In this document: in pieces, positions 1 to 7,930 of the stretch | Layout: each line of letters begins with the position of its first letter | How positions within the stretch are numbered: position 1 is the stretch's first letter | Source: Oscillospiraceae bacterium | Lineage (GTDB): Bacteria > Bacillota > Clostridia > Oscillospirales > Ruminococcaceae | DNA: 55,710 nucleotides | Reading direction: 5' to 3' | NCBI GenBank assembly: GCA_009781425.1 | Contig: WQYC01000015.1 | Location: 1-55,710 of the forward strand | The notes under the pieces: generated by a model | What the model was told of the DNA's origin: nothing | Database searches by the model: none | Seen by the model: only the letters and a program-made list of their open reading frames with translations | Position numbers and translations under genes: made by a program

Positions 1-711
1 CAGCAGCGCGAGCTTGACTCAATCAGTAACAACGTCATGAACATCAACACCCCCGGCTACCGCAAAGACCGCATAGTCAAGAATACGTTCATGGAAGAGT
101 TAATCTTAGTGCGCGGACGGACAAGACTGAGCGGGACGTTCCATCAGACTTATATTGAAAACAACCGCGTGAACTTAGAGCAGTCGAACTTTGAGTTCAC
201 CGAGAGCAGATTCGATATGGCGATTTGGGGTAATGTTTACTTTAATATTCGTACAACGAACGAAATCCCGAACGTTTATCAAACGCGCAACGGGCAGTTC
301 GAGCTTGACAGTGAGGGCTATTTGGTTCTTGGCAGAGCGGGACGCGTTCAAGGGCAGAACGGCGACATTTATATAGGTCACGACGACTTCGTTGTGCACG
401 ACGACGGGACTATTAGAAACGACGGCGGCGTGATTGACGTGCTTCTGCTGACTTATATTCCGGAAGATGCAGATGTGCGCAAGATTTCCGACACGCTGTT
501 CCGTTATGACGGTGACGCCGAAATGCCCGCAGACGAGGTTTTCGCGGTGATTCAGGGCGGCTTCGAGAAGTCTAACGTTGACGCGAACATGGAAATGGCA
601 CGCGCAATGGAGGTTCAGCGGCTTTATGAAGCTAACAGCCAAATACTTAAATACATAGATACAATGAACTCGCGCTCAACTTCGCTCGCGAAATCGGGAA
701 GCGCAGGGTAA
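1..711 (+). CDS. flagellar basal-body rod protein, FlgF/FlgG family (5' partial)
   Basis: The frame is open from the first base, so the start lies outside the window; about 13 residues are probably missing by comparison with the family's usual beginning. The visible start carries the N-terminal rod signature SISNNVMNINTPGYRKDR (family pattern ISNNxANxNTxGY), used for export and axial packing. The C-terminal part, with MEMARAMEVQRLYEANSQIL, is the second coiled-coil packing segment of flagellar axial proteins. The role is a rod subunit spanning the cell envelope. A second family member follows at 831, as in Bacillus flhO-flhP and clostridial flgF-flgG pairs. I cannot decide between the FlgF and FlgG names. 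The TAA stop abuts an AT-rich palindromic repeat. Confidence 0.85.
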   Translation, partial: QQRELDSISNNVMNINTPGYRKDRIVKNTFMEELILVRGRTRLSGTFHQTYIENNRVNLEQSNFEFTESRFDMAIWGNVYFNIRTTNEIPNVYQTRNGQFELDSEGYLVLGRAGRVQGQNGDIYIGHDDFVVHDDGTIRNDGGVIDVLLLTYIPEDADVRKISDTLFRYDGDAEMPADEVFAVIQGGFEKSNVDANMEMARAMEVQRLYEANSQILKYIDTMNSRSTSLAKSGSAG

Positions 712-816
712 ATGCATAATTCATAATGCATAATGCATAATGAATTGAACTTATTAAAAAGAAAGAAAACTTATAACGCATAATAAATTATGAATTATGA
801 ATTATGCATTATGAAT
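711..816. repeat. AT-rich palindromic repeat between the two rod genes
   Basis: The left end is built of tandem copies of 'cataatg' and the right end of their reverse complement, so the whole block can fold into one long AT-only hairpin. A clearly related block lies at 40511-40600 between purF and purM. It fills the gap between the rod genes. I see no promoter or terminator in it. Confidence 0.7.
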
Positions 817-830
817 TGGAAAGGGAAGAT

Positions 831-1586
831 ATGAACATATCATTCTACACCGGCAGGTCGGGCATGATTGCCCAGCAGGAAGGGCTTAACATCTACTCAA
901 ATAACATAGCCAACATAAACACCGTCGGCTTCAAAGCCATGCGTCCGTCCTTCGCGGAGTGCCTTTATGTGCAATACCGCGGAACCGAGCCGCGCTGGGA
1001 AACAGGGCACGGGCAGTATCTCATGAAAACCGATTTAATGTGGCAGGAGGGGCAGTTCGTCGCGACTGAACAGCCGCTTGATTTCGCGCTCCCGAACGAC
1101 GGCTTCTTCATGGTGATTGACAGAAACGGCGATACATATTTAACTCGCGACGGCGCGTTTTCGATTACGTTTAATGCTGATGCCGAGGTATGGCAGTTAG
1201 TCAGTGCGGCGGGCGAGTACGTTTTGGACTACGACGGGAATCATATCGACATTCCTTTTGAAGTCGTGACTAACGCGGACGGCGAGGACGTAGTCACTAC
1301 AATCGTTGATTATGTCGAGCTTCATGATATGATTGGCGTGTTTACAGTTCCTAATAACTGGGGATTAGACAACATGGATAAAAACAGGTTCGCGGTGACT
1401 CTGCGCTCCGGCGAAGCCGTTCCCGCGCCCGAATACGATAAAGTCCGCATGGCACTCGAAATGTCTACTGTTGACCTTGCGGGCGACATGGTAAGGATTA
1501 TCGAAACTCAGCGCGCGTATCAATTAGCGGCAAAATTAGTGCAAACCTCTGACGAATTTATCAGAATTGCGAATAATTTAAGATAA
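831..1586 (+). CDS. flgG: flagellar basal-body rod / hook-basal body protein (FlgG-like)
   Basis: This 251-residue protein has the N-terminal axial signature (GMIAQQEGLNIYSNNIANIN followed by TVGFKA) and the C-terminal packing helix DLAGDMVRIIETQRAYQLAA, which is typical of FlgG/FlgF. The middle keeps the conserved FFMVIDRNGDTYLTRDGAFS segment of the flagellar hook/basal-body D1 domain. It should form part of the flagellar rod. An upstream in-frame ATG at 804 lies inside the palindromic repeat. I prefer 831 because an AAGGGA-type ribosome binding site at 821-826 is well spaced and the family begins at this point. It follows a paralogue and precedes cheC and cheD, a usual clostridial motility arrangement. 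Confidence 0.9.
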   Translation: MNISFYTGRSGMIAQQEGLNIYSNNIANINTVGFKAMRPSFAECLYVQYRGTEPRWETGHGQYLMKTDLMWQEGQFVATEQPLDFALPNDGFFMVIDRNGDTYLTRDGAFSITFNADAEVWQLVSAAGEYVLDYDGNHIDIPFEVVTNADGEDVVTTIVDYVELHDMIGVFTVPNNWGLDNMDKNRFAVTLRSGEAVPAPEYDKVRMALEMSTVDLAGDMVRIIETQRAYQLAAKLVQTSDEFIRIANNLR

Positions 1587-1588
1587 CC

Positions 1589-1675
1589 GTAGGGAACGGA
1601 TTTATCCGTTCCGACAAAAACCCGAACGGAACTGCATTTCGGCGTTTTCTGCGGAAACCGCCATGCGTTCCCTAC
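1589..1675. repeat. palindromic repeat, GTAGGGAACG family
   Basis: The element begins GTAGGGAACGG and ends CGTTCCCTAC, with internal inverted segments. It lies just after the flgG stop and before the cheC ribosome binding site. Related copies occur at 7838, 20711, 29385, 35907 and 43836. It may act as a hairpin in the flgG-cheC transcript, but lacks a U-run. Confidence 0.8.
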
Positions 1676-1700
1676 AATAACAACGAAAGGATTTAAACCC

Positions 1701-2318
1701 ATGATTCAAAAATTTGAAGACCTGAACGATATGCACTTAGACGTGCTGACGGAAATCGGAAACATTGGCTCAAGCAACGCTTCTACTGCGCTGTCGAGCA
1801 TGATTGGCAGAACAATTAACATTAAGCTGCCGCAGGTAATGACGCTCGATTTTCAAGACGCGATTGAACACTGCGGCGCTCCCGAGGACTTGCGGGCGGC
1901 TGTTTTGATTCGCCTTAAAGACGAGGTTGAAGGCATGATTCTGCTCATGGTCACGAAGGAGCTCGCGGAAATCATTCTCAACATCTTCTTCCAAAAAACA
2001 GACATCGACATATTAAATCTTGACGAGGGCGATATTTCCGCGCTGTCCGAAATCGGAAACATAATGGGCAGCTGTTATATCAACGCAATCAGCGCGCTTG
2101 CGGGACTTAAAATCGGCGTTGAAGCTCCTGTTTTCACGGCGGATATGCTCGGCGCAATCATGAGCGTGCCTGTTATTGAGTTCGGCGAGGTCGGCGACAA
2201 GCTTCTCTGCATAGACAAATCAATTGAAATCGACGGCGTTTGTATTAAATCCAACATGATGCTGATTCCTACTGTTGATTCATTATCCATGTTGTTTTCA
2301 AGGTTAGGTATAGTATGA
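1701..2318 (+). CDS. cheC: CheC, CheY-P phosphatase
   Basis: CheC removes phosphate from CheY-P and partners with CheD in the adaptation system of Gram-positive bacteria. The protein has two copies of the CheC/CheX/FliY active-site pattern (D/S)-x3-E-x2-N-x22-P. The first is D14, E18, N21 and P44. The second lies in SALSEIGN with a proline exactly 22 residues after the asparagine. Both catalytic sites therefore look intact. Its length of 205 residues is usual for CheC and too short for FliY. The ribosome binding site AAAGGA precedes ATG 1701. The stop overlaps the cheD start (ATGA), so the two are translationally coupled. Confidence 0.95.
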   Translation: MIQKFEDLNDMHLDVLTEIGNIGSSNASTALSSMIGRTINIKLPQVMTLDFQDAIEHCGAPEDLRAAVLIRLKDEVEGMILLMVTKELAEIILNIFFQKTDIDILNLDEGDISALSEIGNIMGSCYINAISALAGLKIGVEAPVFTADMLGAIMSVPVIEFGEVGDKLLCIDKSIEIDGVCIKSNMMLIPTVDSLSMLFSRLGIV

Positions 2319-2803
2319 CAAAGCCTTCATTAAACGTCGGAATATCCGACTGGAAAGTAAATAAAGGCGAGGGCTCAATCGTTACCTACGCCCTCGGCTC
2401 CTGCGTGGGAATCTGCCTTTGGGACAAGGCGTCCTTAATCGGCGGATTATCGCATATTATGCTCCCCGACAGTAAGAGCGTTGCACCGGGCGCGGCGATG
2501 AACCGCATGAAGTTCGCGGACACCGCGATTCCCGATATGCTCACGAAAATGCTGACTATGGGTGCTATAAAGTCGCGCGTAACCGCGAAAATCGCAGGCG
2601 GCGCGCAGATGTTCCAAACCTCGAACGAAAAGTTCAACATCGGAGACCGTAACGTTGCGGCGGTTAAAGACGCGCTGAGACTGTTACAAATACCGATTGT
2701 TGCAAGCGACACGGGGCTGAACTTCGGGCGGACGGTTTTCTTTTACACCGAAGACGGCAAAATGGAGGTAAAATCCAGTACAAAAGGAGTGAAGATTTTA
2801 TAA
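2315..2803 (+). CDS. cheD: CheD, chemoreceptor glutamine deamidase
   Basis: CheD deamidates glutamines on chemoreceptors and binds CheC. The catalytic triad of the family is visible as T24, C30 (in YALGSCVGICLWD) and H47 (in GGLSHIMLP), at the same spacing as Thr21/Cys27/His44 of Thermotoga CheD. The 162-residue length is normal. The start ATG overlaps the cheC stop. The last codons overlap the probable start of the next gene, so cheC, cheD and the metallohydrolase form one tight operon. Confidence 0.95.
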   Translation: MTKPSLNVGISDWKVNKGEGSIVTYALGSCVGICLWDKASLIGGLSHIMLPDSKSVAPGAAMNRMKFADTAIPDMLTKMLTMGAIKSRVTAKIAGGAQMFQTSNEKFNIGDRNVAAVKDALRLLQIPIVASDTGLNFGRTVFFYTEDGKMEVKSSTKGVKIL

Positions 2804-3642
2804 AACTCTTAACTCTTATCGAAAACACAGCCGCGAGCGACAAGCTTTTCACCGAGCACGGGCTTTCCTTCTACATAGAACACATGGGGAAGAAGCTTTT
2901 GTTTGACGCAGGCGCGTCGGGGCTTTTCGCGAAAAACGCTTCAAGAATGTTAATAGATTTAAAAAAGCTTGACGCGGCGGTTCTTTCTCATAATCATAAT
3001 GACCATGCGGGTGGCTTAGACACCCTGCTCGGTTATCAGCCGAATATTAAAATTTATGCTAAAAAAGCCGTCTTAGAGGGCTTTTTTAAAAAGACGGGAG
3101 TTTTCCGTATTCCTGTCGGTCTCGGGCGGGACTATTTTGAAAAGCGGGCAGAAAACTTCGTGCTTTTCAATAGCTTCCAGCAGATTACCGACGGGCTTTT
3201 TCTGATGTCTAATGAGGTTTCGGGCGACTGCTTCACGGACAAGACCCTGCTAATGAAAAAAGACGGCAAAGCCGCTCCCGATGATTATTCGCACGAGCTG
3301 TTTATGGTGGTTTTTCCGAGCGGCGAGCCGGAGGACGGCATTGTCGTGATTTCGAGCTGCAGTCACAGCGGCGTTGTAAATATACTCAACACTGTGCGCC
3401 TTACCTGGGAGGGCGCGCCGATTCTCGGTTTTGTCGGCGGGATTCACCTCACGGCGAACGGTGGGAAGAAGCTTCTCGCTTCCTTCGATGAAATTGAAAA
3501 AATCGCCGCCGAAATTAAGGAGATGGATATAGGCACGATTTACGTCTGCCACTGCACAGGGCAAAAGGGCTACGAACGGCTGAAAATCCACTTAGGCGAC
3601 CAGGTGCAGTATCTGAGGGCGGGCGAGGAATTGGAGTTTTAA
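2800..3642 (+). CDS. metallo-beta-lactamase-fold hydrolase, possible ATA start
   Basis: The metal-binding signature HNHNDHAGG (HxHxDH) is near residue 67, with further conserved histidines (SSCSHSGVVNIL, CHCTGQKGY). This places it in the MBL-fold group annotated as dihydropterin ribofuranosyl-aminobenzene phosphate synthase-like; the substrate is unknown. The first ATG in frame (2884) would cut off the family's first beta strand. The frame continues upstream as KLLTLIENTAASDKLFTEHG, the family's usual beginning, preceded by ATA at 2800 and a ribosome binding site AAAGGAG at 2783-2789. ATA overlaps the cheD stop (ATAA). I therefore place the start at this rare codon. A mutated ATG, a sequencing error or a start at 2884 remain possible. 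Confidence 0.75.
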   Translation: MKLLTLIENTAASDKLFTEHGLSFYIEHMGKKLLFDAGASGLFAKNASRMLIDLKKLDAAVLSHNHNDHAGGLDTLLGYQPNIKIYAKKAVLEGFFKKTGVFRIPVGLGRDYFEKRAENFVLFNSFQQITDGLFLMSNEVSGDCFTDKTLLMKKDGKAAPDDYSHELFMVVFPSGEPEDGIVVISSCSHSGVVNILNTVRLTWEGAPILGFVGGIHLTANGGKKLLASFDEIEKIAAEIKEMDIGTIYVCHCTGQKGYERLKIHLGDQVQYLRAGEELEF

Positions 3643-3682
3643 TATAACAACAGCCACAACGTTAATGTTTTCGGAGGTTTTC

Positions 3683-5269
3683 ATGAAAAAGCGGGTTTTA
3701 TCTTTAGTCTTAGCTTTAAGTCTTGTGCTTGCGCTCGTGCCGTTAATGACCTTAACTGCTTCCGCCGGCACCTTCACGCCGGTCACAGGCATGGAAATGA
3801 TGGAGAAGCTCGGGCTCGGCATAAATATCGGCAATACCTTAGAAGCGCGCCCGTGGTCGGGCGGTGCGCCGCTCGCGAACCCTATGGACGCAGAAACCAT
3901 ATGGGGTGCACCGAGAATCGAGAAGTGGCACTTTGAATCAATAGCCATGAAAGGCTTTGATAACGTGCGTATTCCCGTTTCGTGGGAGCCGCACATGGAC
4001 GCAAACGGCAAGGTTTCCGCCGCGTTCATGAACAGGGTTCAGCAGTGCGTTGACTGGGCGTTGGAGGCTGGGCTGATTGTCACGCTTAATACTCACCATG
4101 AGAGCGGCTTCTATGACCTTATGCTCGAGGATTACCCAAAAGCTAAGGACTGGCTCATTAACGTCTGGACGCAGATTGCAGAACGCTTCAAGGACTATCC
4201 CGAAACGCTTATTTTCGAGCCGATGAACGAGCCGCGCCCGGGTGAGGACGGCTGGTACTGGGATTATACACGCTTCGCGGCGGAAATTCCGCTCCTCGCG
4301 GAAACCGCAAATAAGCTTAACCGCGACGCGCTGAATTTAATCCGCAGAAGCGGCGGTAATAACGACAAGCGCGTTGTCGCGCTGACTATAGTTCAGGCTG
4401 ACCCGAATTTGCTCCACCTCTACGAGCACCCCGAAAACGACCCCTACACAATGGTTGGCGTTTTCTTTTATCCCGCGTCTGCCGCGCTTGAAAAAAACGC
4501 GCTTGAGCAAATCAAAGCCGCGCTTGATAAGAACATTCCCGTGGTTATAAAAGAAACCTCGCCGATTGAACGGCAGGGAAGCAATGCTTTAAACTGGAGC
4601 AGGAATGCTCACAAGGAGCTCGCCGCGCTCGGCGTACCGCCGATGTGGTGGAACTGCACGGGCTACAGCGACGAAGAGCTTTTTATTCGTGCGACAGGCG
4701 AGTGGAACGATGCGCTCGTGAATGTTTTCTTCTCGGCTTACGGCAGACGCGCGGGTGCAACCTTTACACCGCCACCGCCGCCGCTTCCTTACGAGCTCGC
4801 GGGCCCTTTCACCGACCTTGATTTTACATTTTGGAACAACATCGACCTCAGAGCACTCGCAAGTGCGGAAAAGATGGTTGTAGAGTATGCAGGAACGATT
4901 AACCACATTTATGCATTTACAAGGTTTTCCTCGCAATGGGTGCAATTTGATAACGGGGACAGCCGCATTACCACAGAGCCGGGGAAAATTATCTTCGATA
5001 TACGCGGATTAGAGGGGACAACGCTTGGGCTCGGTATGTGGAACGCGGGCGACGCCGCGAAGATTACCCGCGCTTATCTTGACACATGGGAGGGTGGCGT
5101 TGTAAGTAATTCTGACTTCTCCACGGCAGACGCGCTTAACATTCTGCGTAGTGTTGCAGGTGTAATCGCATTAACCTCAGAGCAGAAGAGCCGCTACGAC
5201 CTCAACAGCGACGGCGCGATTACCTCGGCAGACGCGCTCTTGGTGCTTAGAAAAGTGGCGGGGGTTTGA
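3683..5269 (+). CDS. secreted GH5 endoglucanase with C-terminal dockerin-like domain
   Basis: A Sec signal peptide covers about residues 1-28 (MKKR, a long Leu/Val/Ala stretch, then TASAG). The catalytic domain (about 35-370) is GH5: GLGINIGNT, VRIPVSW, NTHHE, the acid/base Glu in PMNEP (about 183) and the nucleophile Glu in IPVVIKETSP (about 291). It should hydrolyse beta-1,4-glucans. A Pro-rich linker (PPPPPL) leads to a beta-rich module that may bind carbohydrate. The tail is a type I dockerin-like pair: the second repeat, DLNSDGAITSADALLVLRK, has a full calcium loop, while the first lacks most calcium ligands. ATG 3683 has GGAGG six bases upstream. No cohesin or scaffoldin gene is in the window. 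Confidence 0.9.
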   Translation: MKKRVLSLVLALSLVLALVPLMTLTASAGTFTPVTGMEMMEKLGLGINIGNTLEARPWSGGAPLANPMDAETIWGAPRIEKWHFESIAMKGFDNVRIPVSWEPHMDANGKVSAAFMNRVQQCVDWALEAGLIVTLNTHHESGFYDLMLEDYPKAKDWLINVWTQIAERFKDYPETLIFEPMNEPRPGEDGWYWDYTRFAAEIPLLAETANKLNRDALNLIRRSGGNNDKRVVALTIVQADPNLLHLYEHPENDPYTMVGVFFYPASAALEKNALEQIKAALDKNIPVVIKETSPIERQGSNALNWSRNAHKELAALGVPPMWWNCTGYSDEELFIRATGEWNDALVNVFFSAYGRRAGATFTPPPPPLPYELAGPFTDLDFTFWNNIDLRALASAEKMVVEYAGTINHIYAFTRFSSQWVQFDNGDSRITTEPGKIIFDIRGLEGTTLGLGMWNAGDAAKITRAYLDTWEGGVVSNSDFSTADALNILRSVAGVIALTSEQKSRYDLNSDGAITSADALLVLRKVAGV

Positions 5270-5344
5270 CGTTGCCTGCATTATACATGATGCTTCCTTT
5301 TGTCAACAATTTTCACAAATTTCCATTAAAGTTATTTTTTACAC

Positions 5345-5373
5345 TTGAAAAAAAGAAAGAAATGTAGTATAAT
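5345..5373 (+). promoter_or_regulatory. SigA promoter of glgP
   Basis: TTGAAA at 5345-5350 and TATAAT at 5368-5373 are separated by 17 bp, about 55 bases before the glgP start. It is the only clear promoter in the gap after the cellulase gene. Confidence 0.75.
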
Positions 5374-5429
5374 AATCATAACTACATAAAAGTCAGATAA
5401 AAAATTCTCAAATATGAAAGGACACTAAG

Positions 5430-7829
5430 ATGAAATCACCATTAACAAAGGCGGAGCTGAAAAAACAGCTCTACGGAGTATTAGAGTTTGACTTGCGCAT
5501 TTCTCCAAAAGAAGCGAATATGAACCAGATTTACAAAGCGTTGTCAATCATCATATTCAACTACTTAAAAGGCAAGCGGCATAAGTTCCTCACGGAGCGC
5601 AATTCTGCGGGCGCGAAGCAGGTTTATTACATATCCATGGAATTTTTAATGGGGCGTTCGCTCAAAACGAACCTCTTTAACCTCGGCATGGACGAGGTGG
5701 TCAGCGATGTTCTGAAGGATTCGCTCGGAATCAGCGCGGATAAAATTTTTGAAATGGAGCCCGACGCAGGGCTCGGCAACGGCGGTCTCGGGCGACTCGC
5801 CGCTTGCTACATGGACGCGCTCGCGACCTGCGAATTCCCCGCGACAGGCTATTCCTTGCTGTACGAATACGGCATTTTCAAGCAGAAGCTTGAAGACGGC
5901 TGGCAGGTGGAATATCCCGATGACTGGCTGTCGGGCGGCGATGTTTGGCTGAACTCTATTCCCGACCAGGCGATTGAAGTCCGCTTCGACGGTGAAATCA
6001 AGGAATACTGGGAAGAAGGCTATCACCATGTTGCACACGTTAATTATTCCACGGTTCATGCCGTGCCTTTCGATATGTACGTTTCCGGCTATGACAGCAA
6101 GGGTACGTCTAAGCTTCGCCTTTGGAAAGCGCAGGCGATGTCCTTCAACATGGGCGAATTTAATAAAGGTAACTACGATGTCGCGCTCGGCGCGAATAAT
6201 ATAGCTAACGCAATCACAAAGGTGCTTTATCCGAACGAGAATCACTTAGAGGGTAAGGCTCTGCGTCTGCGTCAGCAGTACTTTATGTGCGCGGCGTCTA
6301 TCGGCGATATAGTCATGCGGCATATGAATATTTACGGCGTGCTTGATAACCTGCATGAAAAAGTAGCGATTCACATTAACGACACCCACCCGACGCTTGC
6401 GATTCCCGAATTAATGAGAATCCTGCTTGACGACTGCGGCTACAGCTGGTCAAAGGCGTGGCATATTATCACCAACACCTTCGCTTACACCAACCACACA
6501 GTTATGGCGGAGGCTCTCGAAACCTGGGATAAGGATTTAGTTCAAAGAATCCTGCCGAGAATTTACTCAATTATCTGCGAGATTAACAGGCGTTACTGCG
6601 AGGGGCTTCTCAACCGACTCGGCGACCAAGGTAAGGTTGACCGCCTTTCGATTATCGGTAAAAATAAAGTTAAGATGGCGAATTTATGCATAGACGGCTC
6701 GCACTCGGTCAACGGCGTGTCGAAGCTTCACTCTGAAATAATTAAAGAATCGGTTTTCAAAGACCAGTACGAGGACAGACCTGTTAAGTTCAAGAACGTC
6801 ACGAACGGTATTGCTTATCGCCGCTGGCTTCTGCAGTCTAACAAAGGGCTCACAAAGCTTCTCACAACCCTCATCGGTGAAGGCTTCAAGAAAAACGGGA
6901 AAGAGCTTCAAAAGCTGCGCGTTTTTGAAAAGGACAATAAGGTACTCGACCAGCTCGCGAAAATCAAGCGCGAGAACAAAGAACTCTTCTCGAATTACGT
7001 CAAAAAACAATACGGCATATCGCTTAACCCCGACAGCATTTTCGATGTACAGGCGAAGCGTCTGCATGAGTATAAGCGTCAGCAGCTCAACGCGCTGAAT
7101 ATCATCGCTGACTACAATATGCTGCTCGAAAACCCCGACATGGACTTCACGCCGAAAACTTATATTTTTGCGGCGAAAGCCGCTCCCGGATATTATTTAG
7201 CAAAGCAAATCATTAAGATGATTTGGTGCCTCGGCGAGGAGCTCAAAAAGCACCCGAAAATCAGCGAGAAATTAGCAGTTGCGTTCCTTGAAGACTACAG
7301 CGTTTCGCTGTCTGAAATCATGATGCCCGCTTCTGAGGTTAGCGAGCAGATTTCACTCGCGGGAACAGAAGCGAGCGGAACAGGCAACATGAAGTTTATG
7401 CTTAATGGCGCGCTGACGCTCGGGACTTACGACGGCGCGAACGTTGAGATTCACGAGTGTGTTGGTGACGATAATATGTTCCAGTTTGGCATGAGCACGC
7501 CCGAAGCGAATATTATGGCGGCGAACGGCTACTCACCCGAGGGCTATTACGAGAATAATCAGATTATAAAAGCCGCAGTCAACCGTATTTACAACGGTAT
7601 TAACGGTGTTAAATTCGATGAAATCGGCGACTCACTCAAGCAAGTTGACCGTTATATGTGCCTTGCGGACTTCGACAGCTACCGCGCGGCGCAGAACAAG
7701 GTCAGTGAAACCTACCGTAACGCGAAGCTGTGGAACAAGATGTCGCTCGTGAATATCGCGGAAGCGGGCTTCTTCTCGGCTGACCGCTCGGTGACGGAGT
7801 ATGCTATGAATATTTGGAATTTGATATAA
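5430..7829 (+). CDS. glgP: glycogen/alpha-glucan phosphorylase
   Basis: This GT35 enzyme releases glucose 1-phosphate from glycogen or maltodextrins using pyridoxal phosphate. Family blocks are intact: GNGGLGRLAACYMDAL near residue 115, HINDTHPTLAIPELMRILLD, the FKNVTNGIAYRRW segment, RLHEYKRQQLNALNI, and the cofactor site EASGTGNMKFMLNGALTLGT with the PLP lysine near 655. The 799-residue length matches bacterial phosphorylases. A strong ribosome binding site (AAAGGAC) precedes ATG 5430. It begins a carbohydrate group continuing with a GH13 enzyme and pyruvate kinase, so glycogen breakdown is linked to glycolysis. Confidence 0.97.
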   Translation: MKSPLTKAELKKQLYGVLEFDLRISPKEANMNQIYKALSIIIFNYLKGKRHKFLTERNSAGAKQVYYISMEFLMGRSLKTNLFNLGMDEVVSDVLKDSLGISADKIFEMEPDAGLGNGGLGRLAACYMDALATCEFPATGYSLLYEYGIFKQKLEDGWQVEYPDDWLSGGDVWLNSIPDQAIEVRFDGEIKEYWEEGYHHVAHVNYSTVHAVPFDMYVSGYDSKGTSKLRLWKAQAMSFNMGEFNKGNYDVALGANNIANAITKVLYPNENHLEGKALRLRQQYFMCAASIGDIVMRHMNIYGVLDNLHEKVAIHINDTHPTLAIPELMRILLDDCGYSWSKAWHIITNTFAYTNHTVMAEALETWDKDLVQRILPRIYSIICEINRRYCEGLLNRLGDQGKVDRLSIIGKNKVKMANLCIDGSHSVNGVSKLHSEIIKESVFKDQYEDRPVKFKNVTNGIAYRRWLLQSNKGLTKLLTTLIGEGFKKNGKELQKLRVFEKDNKVLDQLAKIKRENKELFSNYVKKQYGISLNPDSIFDVQAKRLHEYKRQQLNALNIIADYNMLLENPDMDFTPKTYIFAAKAAPGYYLAKQIIKMIWCLGEELKKHPKISEKLAVAFLEDYSVSLSEIMMPASEVSEQISLAGTEASGTGNMKFMLNGALTLGTYDGANVEIHECVGDDNMFQFGMSTPEANIMAANGYSPEGYYENNQIIKAAVNRIYNGINGVKFDEIGDSLKQVDRYMCLADFDSYRAAQNKVSETYRNAKLWNKMSLVNIAEAGFFSADRSVTEYAMNIWNLI

Positions 7830-7837
7830 TTTAATGG

Positions 7838-7893
7838 GTAGGGAACGGATTTATCCGTTCCGCAGTAGAGGAACGCATAAATGCGTTCCCTAC
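7838..7893. repeat. palindromic repeat, GTAGGGAACG family
   Basis: Two nested palindromic halves: GTAGGGAACGGATTTATCC on the left and GGAACGCATAAATGCGTTCC near the right, closed by CTAC. It fills the gap between glgP and the GH13 gene. No U-run follows, so it is not an obvious terminator. Confidence 0.85.
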
Positions 7894-7930
7894 AATTGCA
7901 CATTAATAACAAGTCAAAGGAGCAATCTTT

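Noticed and set aside
175-642. Long open frame on the minus strand inside the first rod gene
   Set aside because: It mirrors the real coding frame, has no ribosome binding site or recognisable family, and the plus-strand protein is clearly a rod protein.
714-816. Tandem short repeats considered as a CRISPR array
   Set aside because: Units of about 7 bases with no spacers, forming two inverted halves; no cas genes in the window.
5646-6245. 199-codon minus-strand frame inside glgP
   Set aside because: A shadow of a highly conserved phosphorylase; its codon pattern is the complement of the real gene and no family motif is present.
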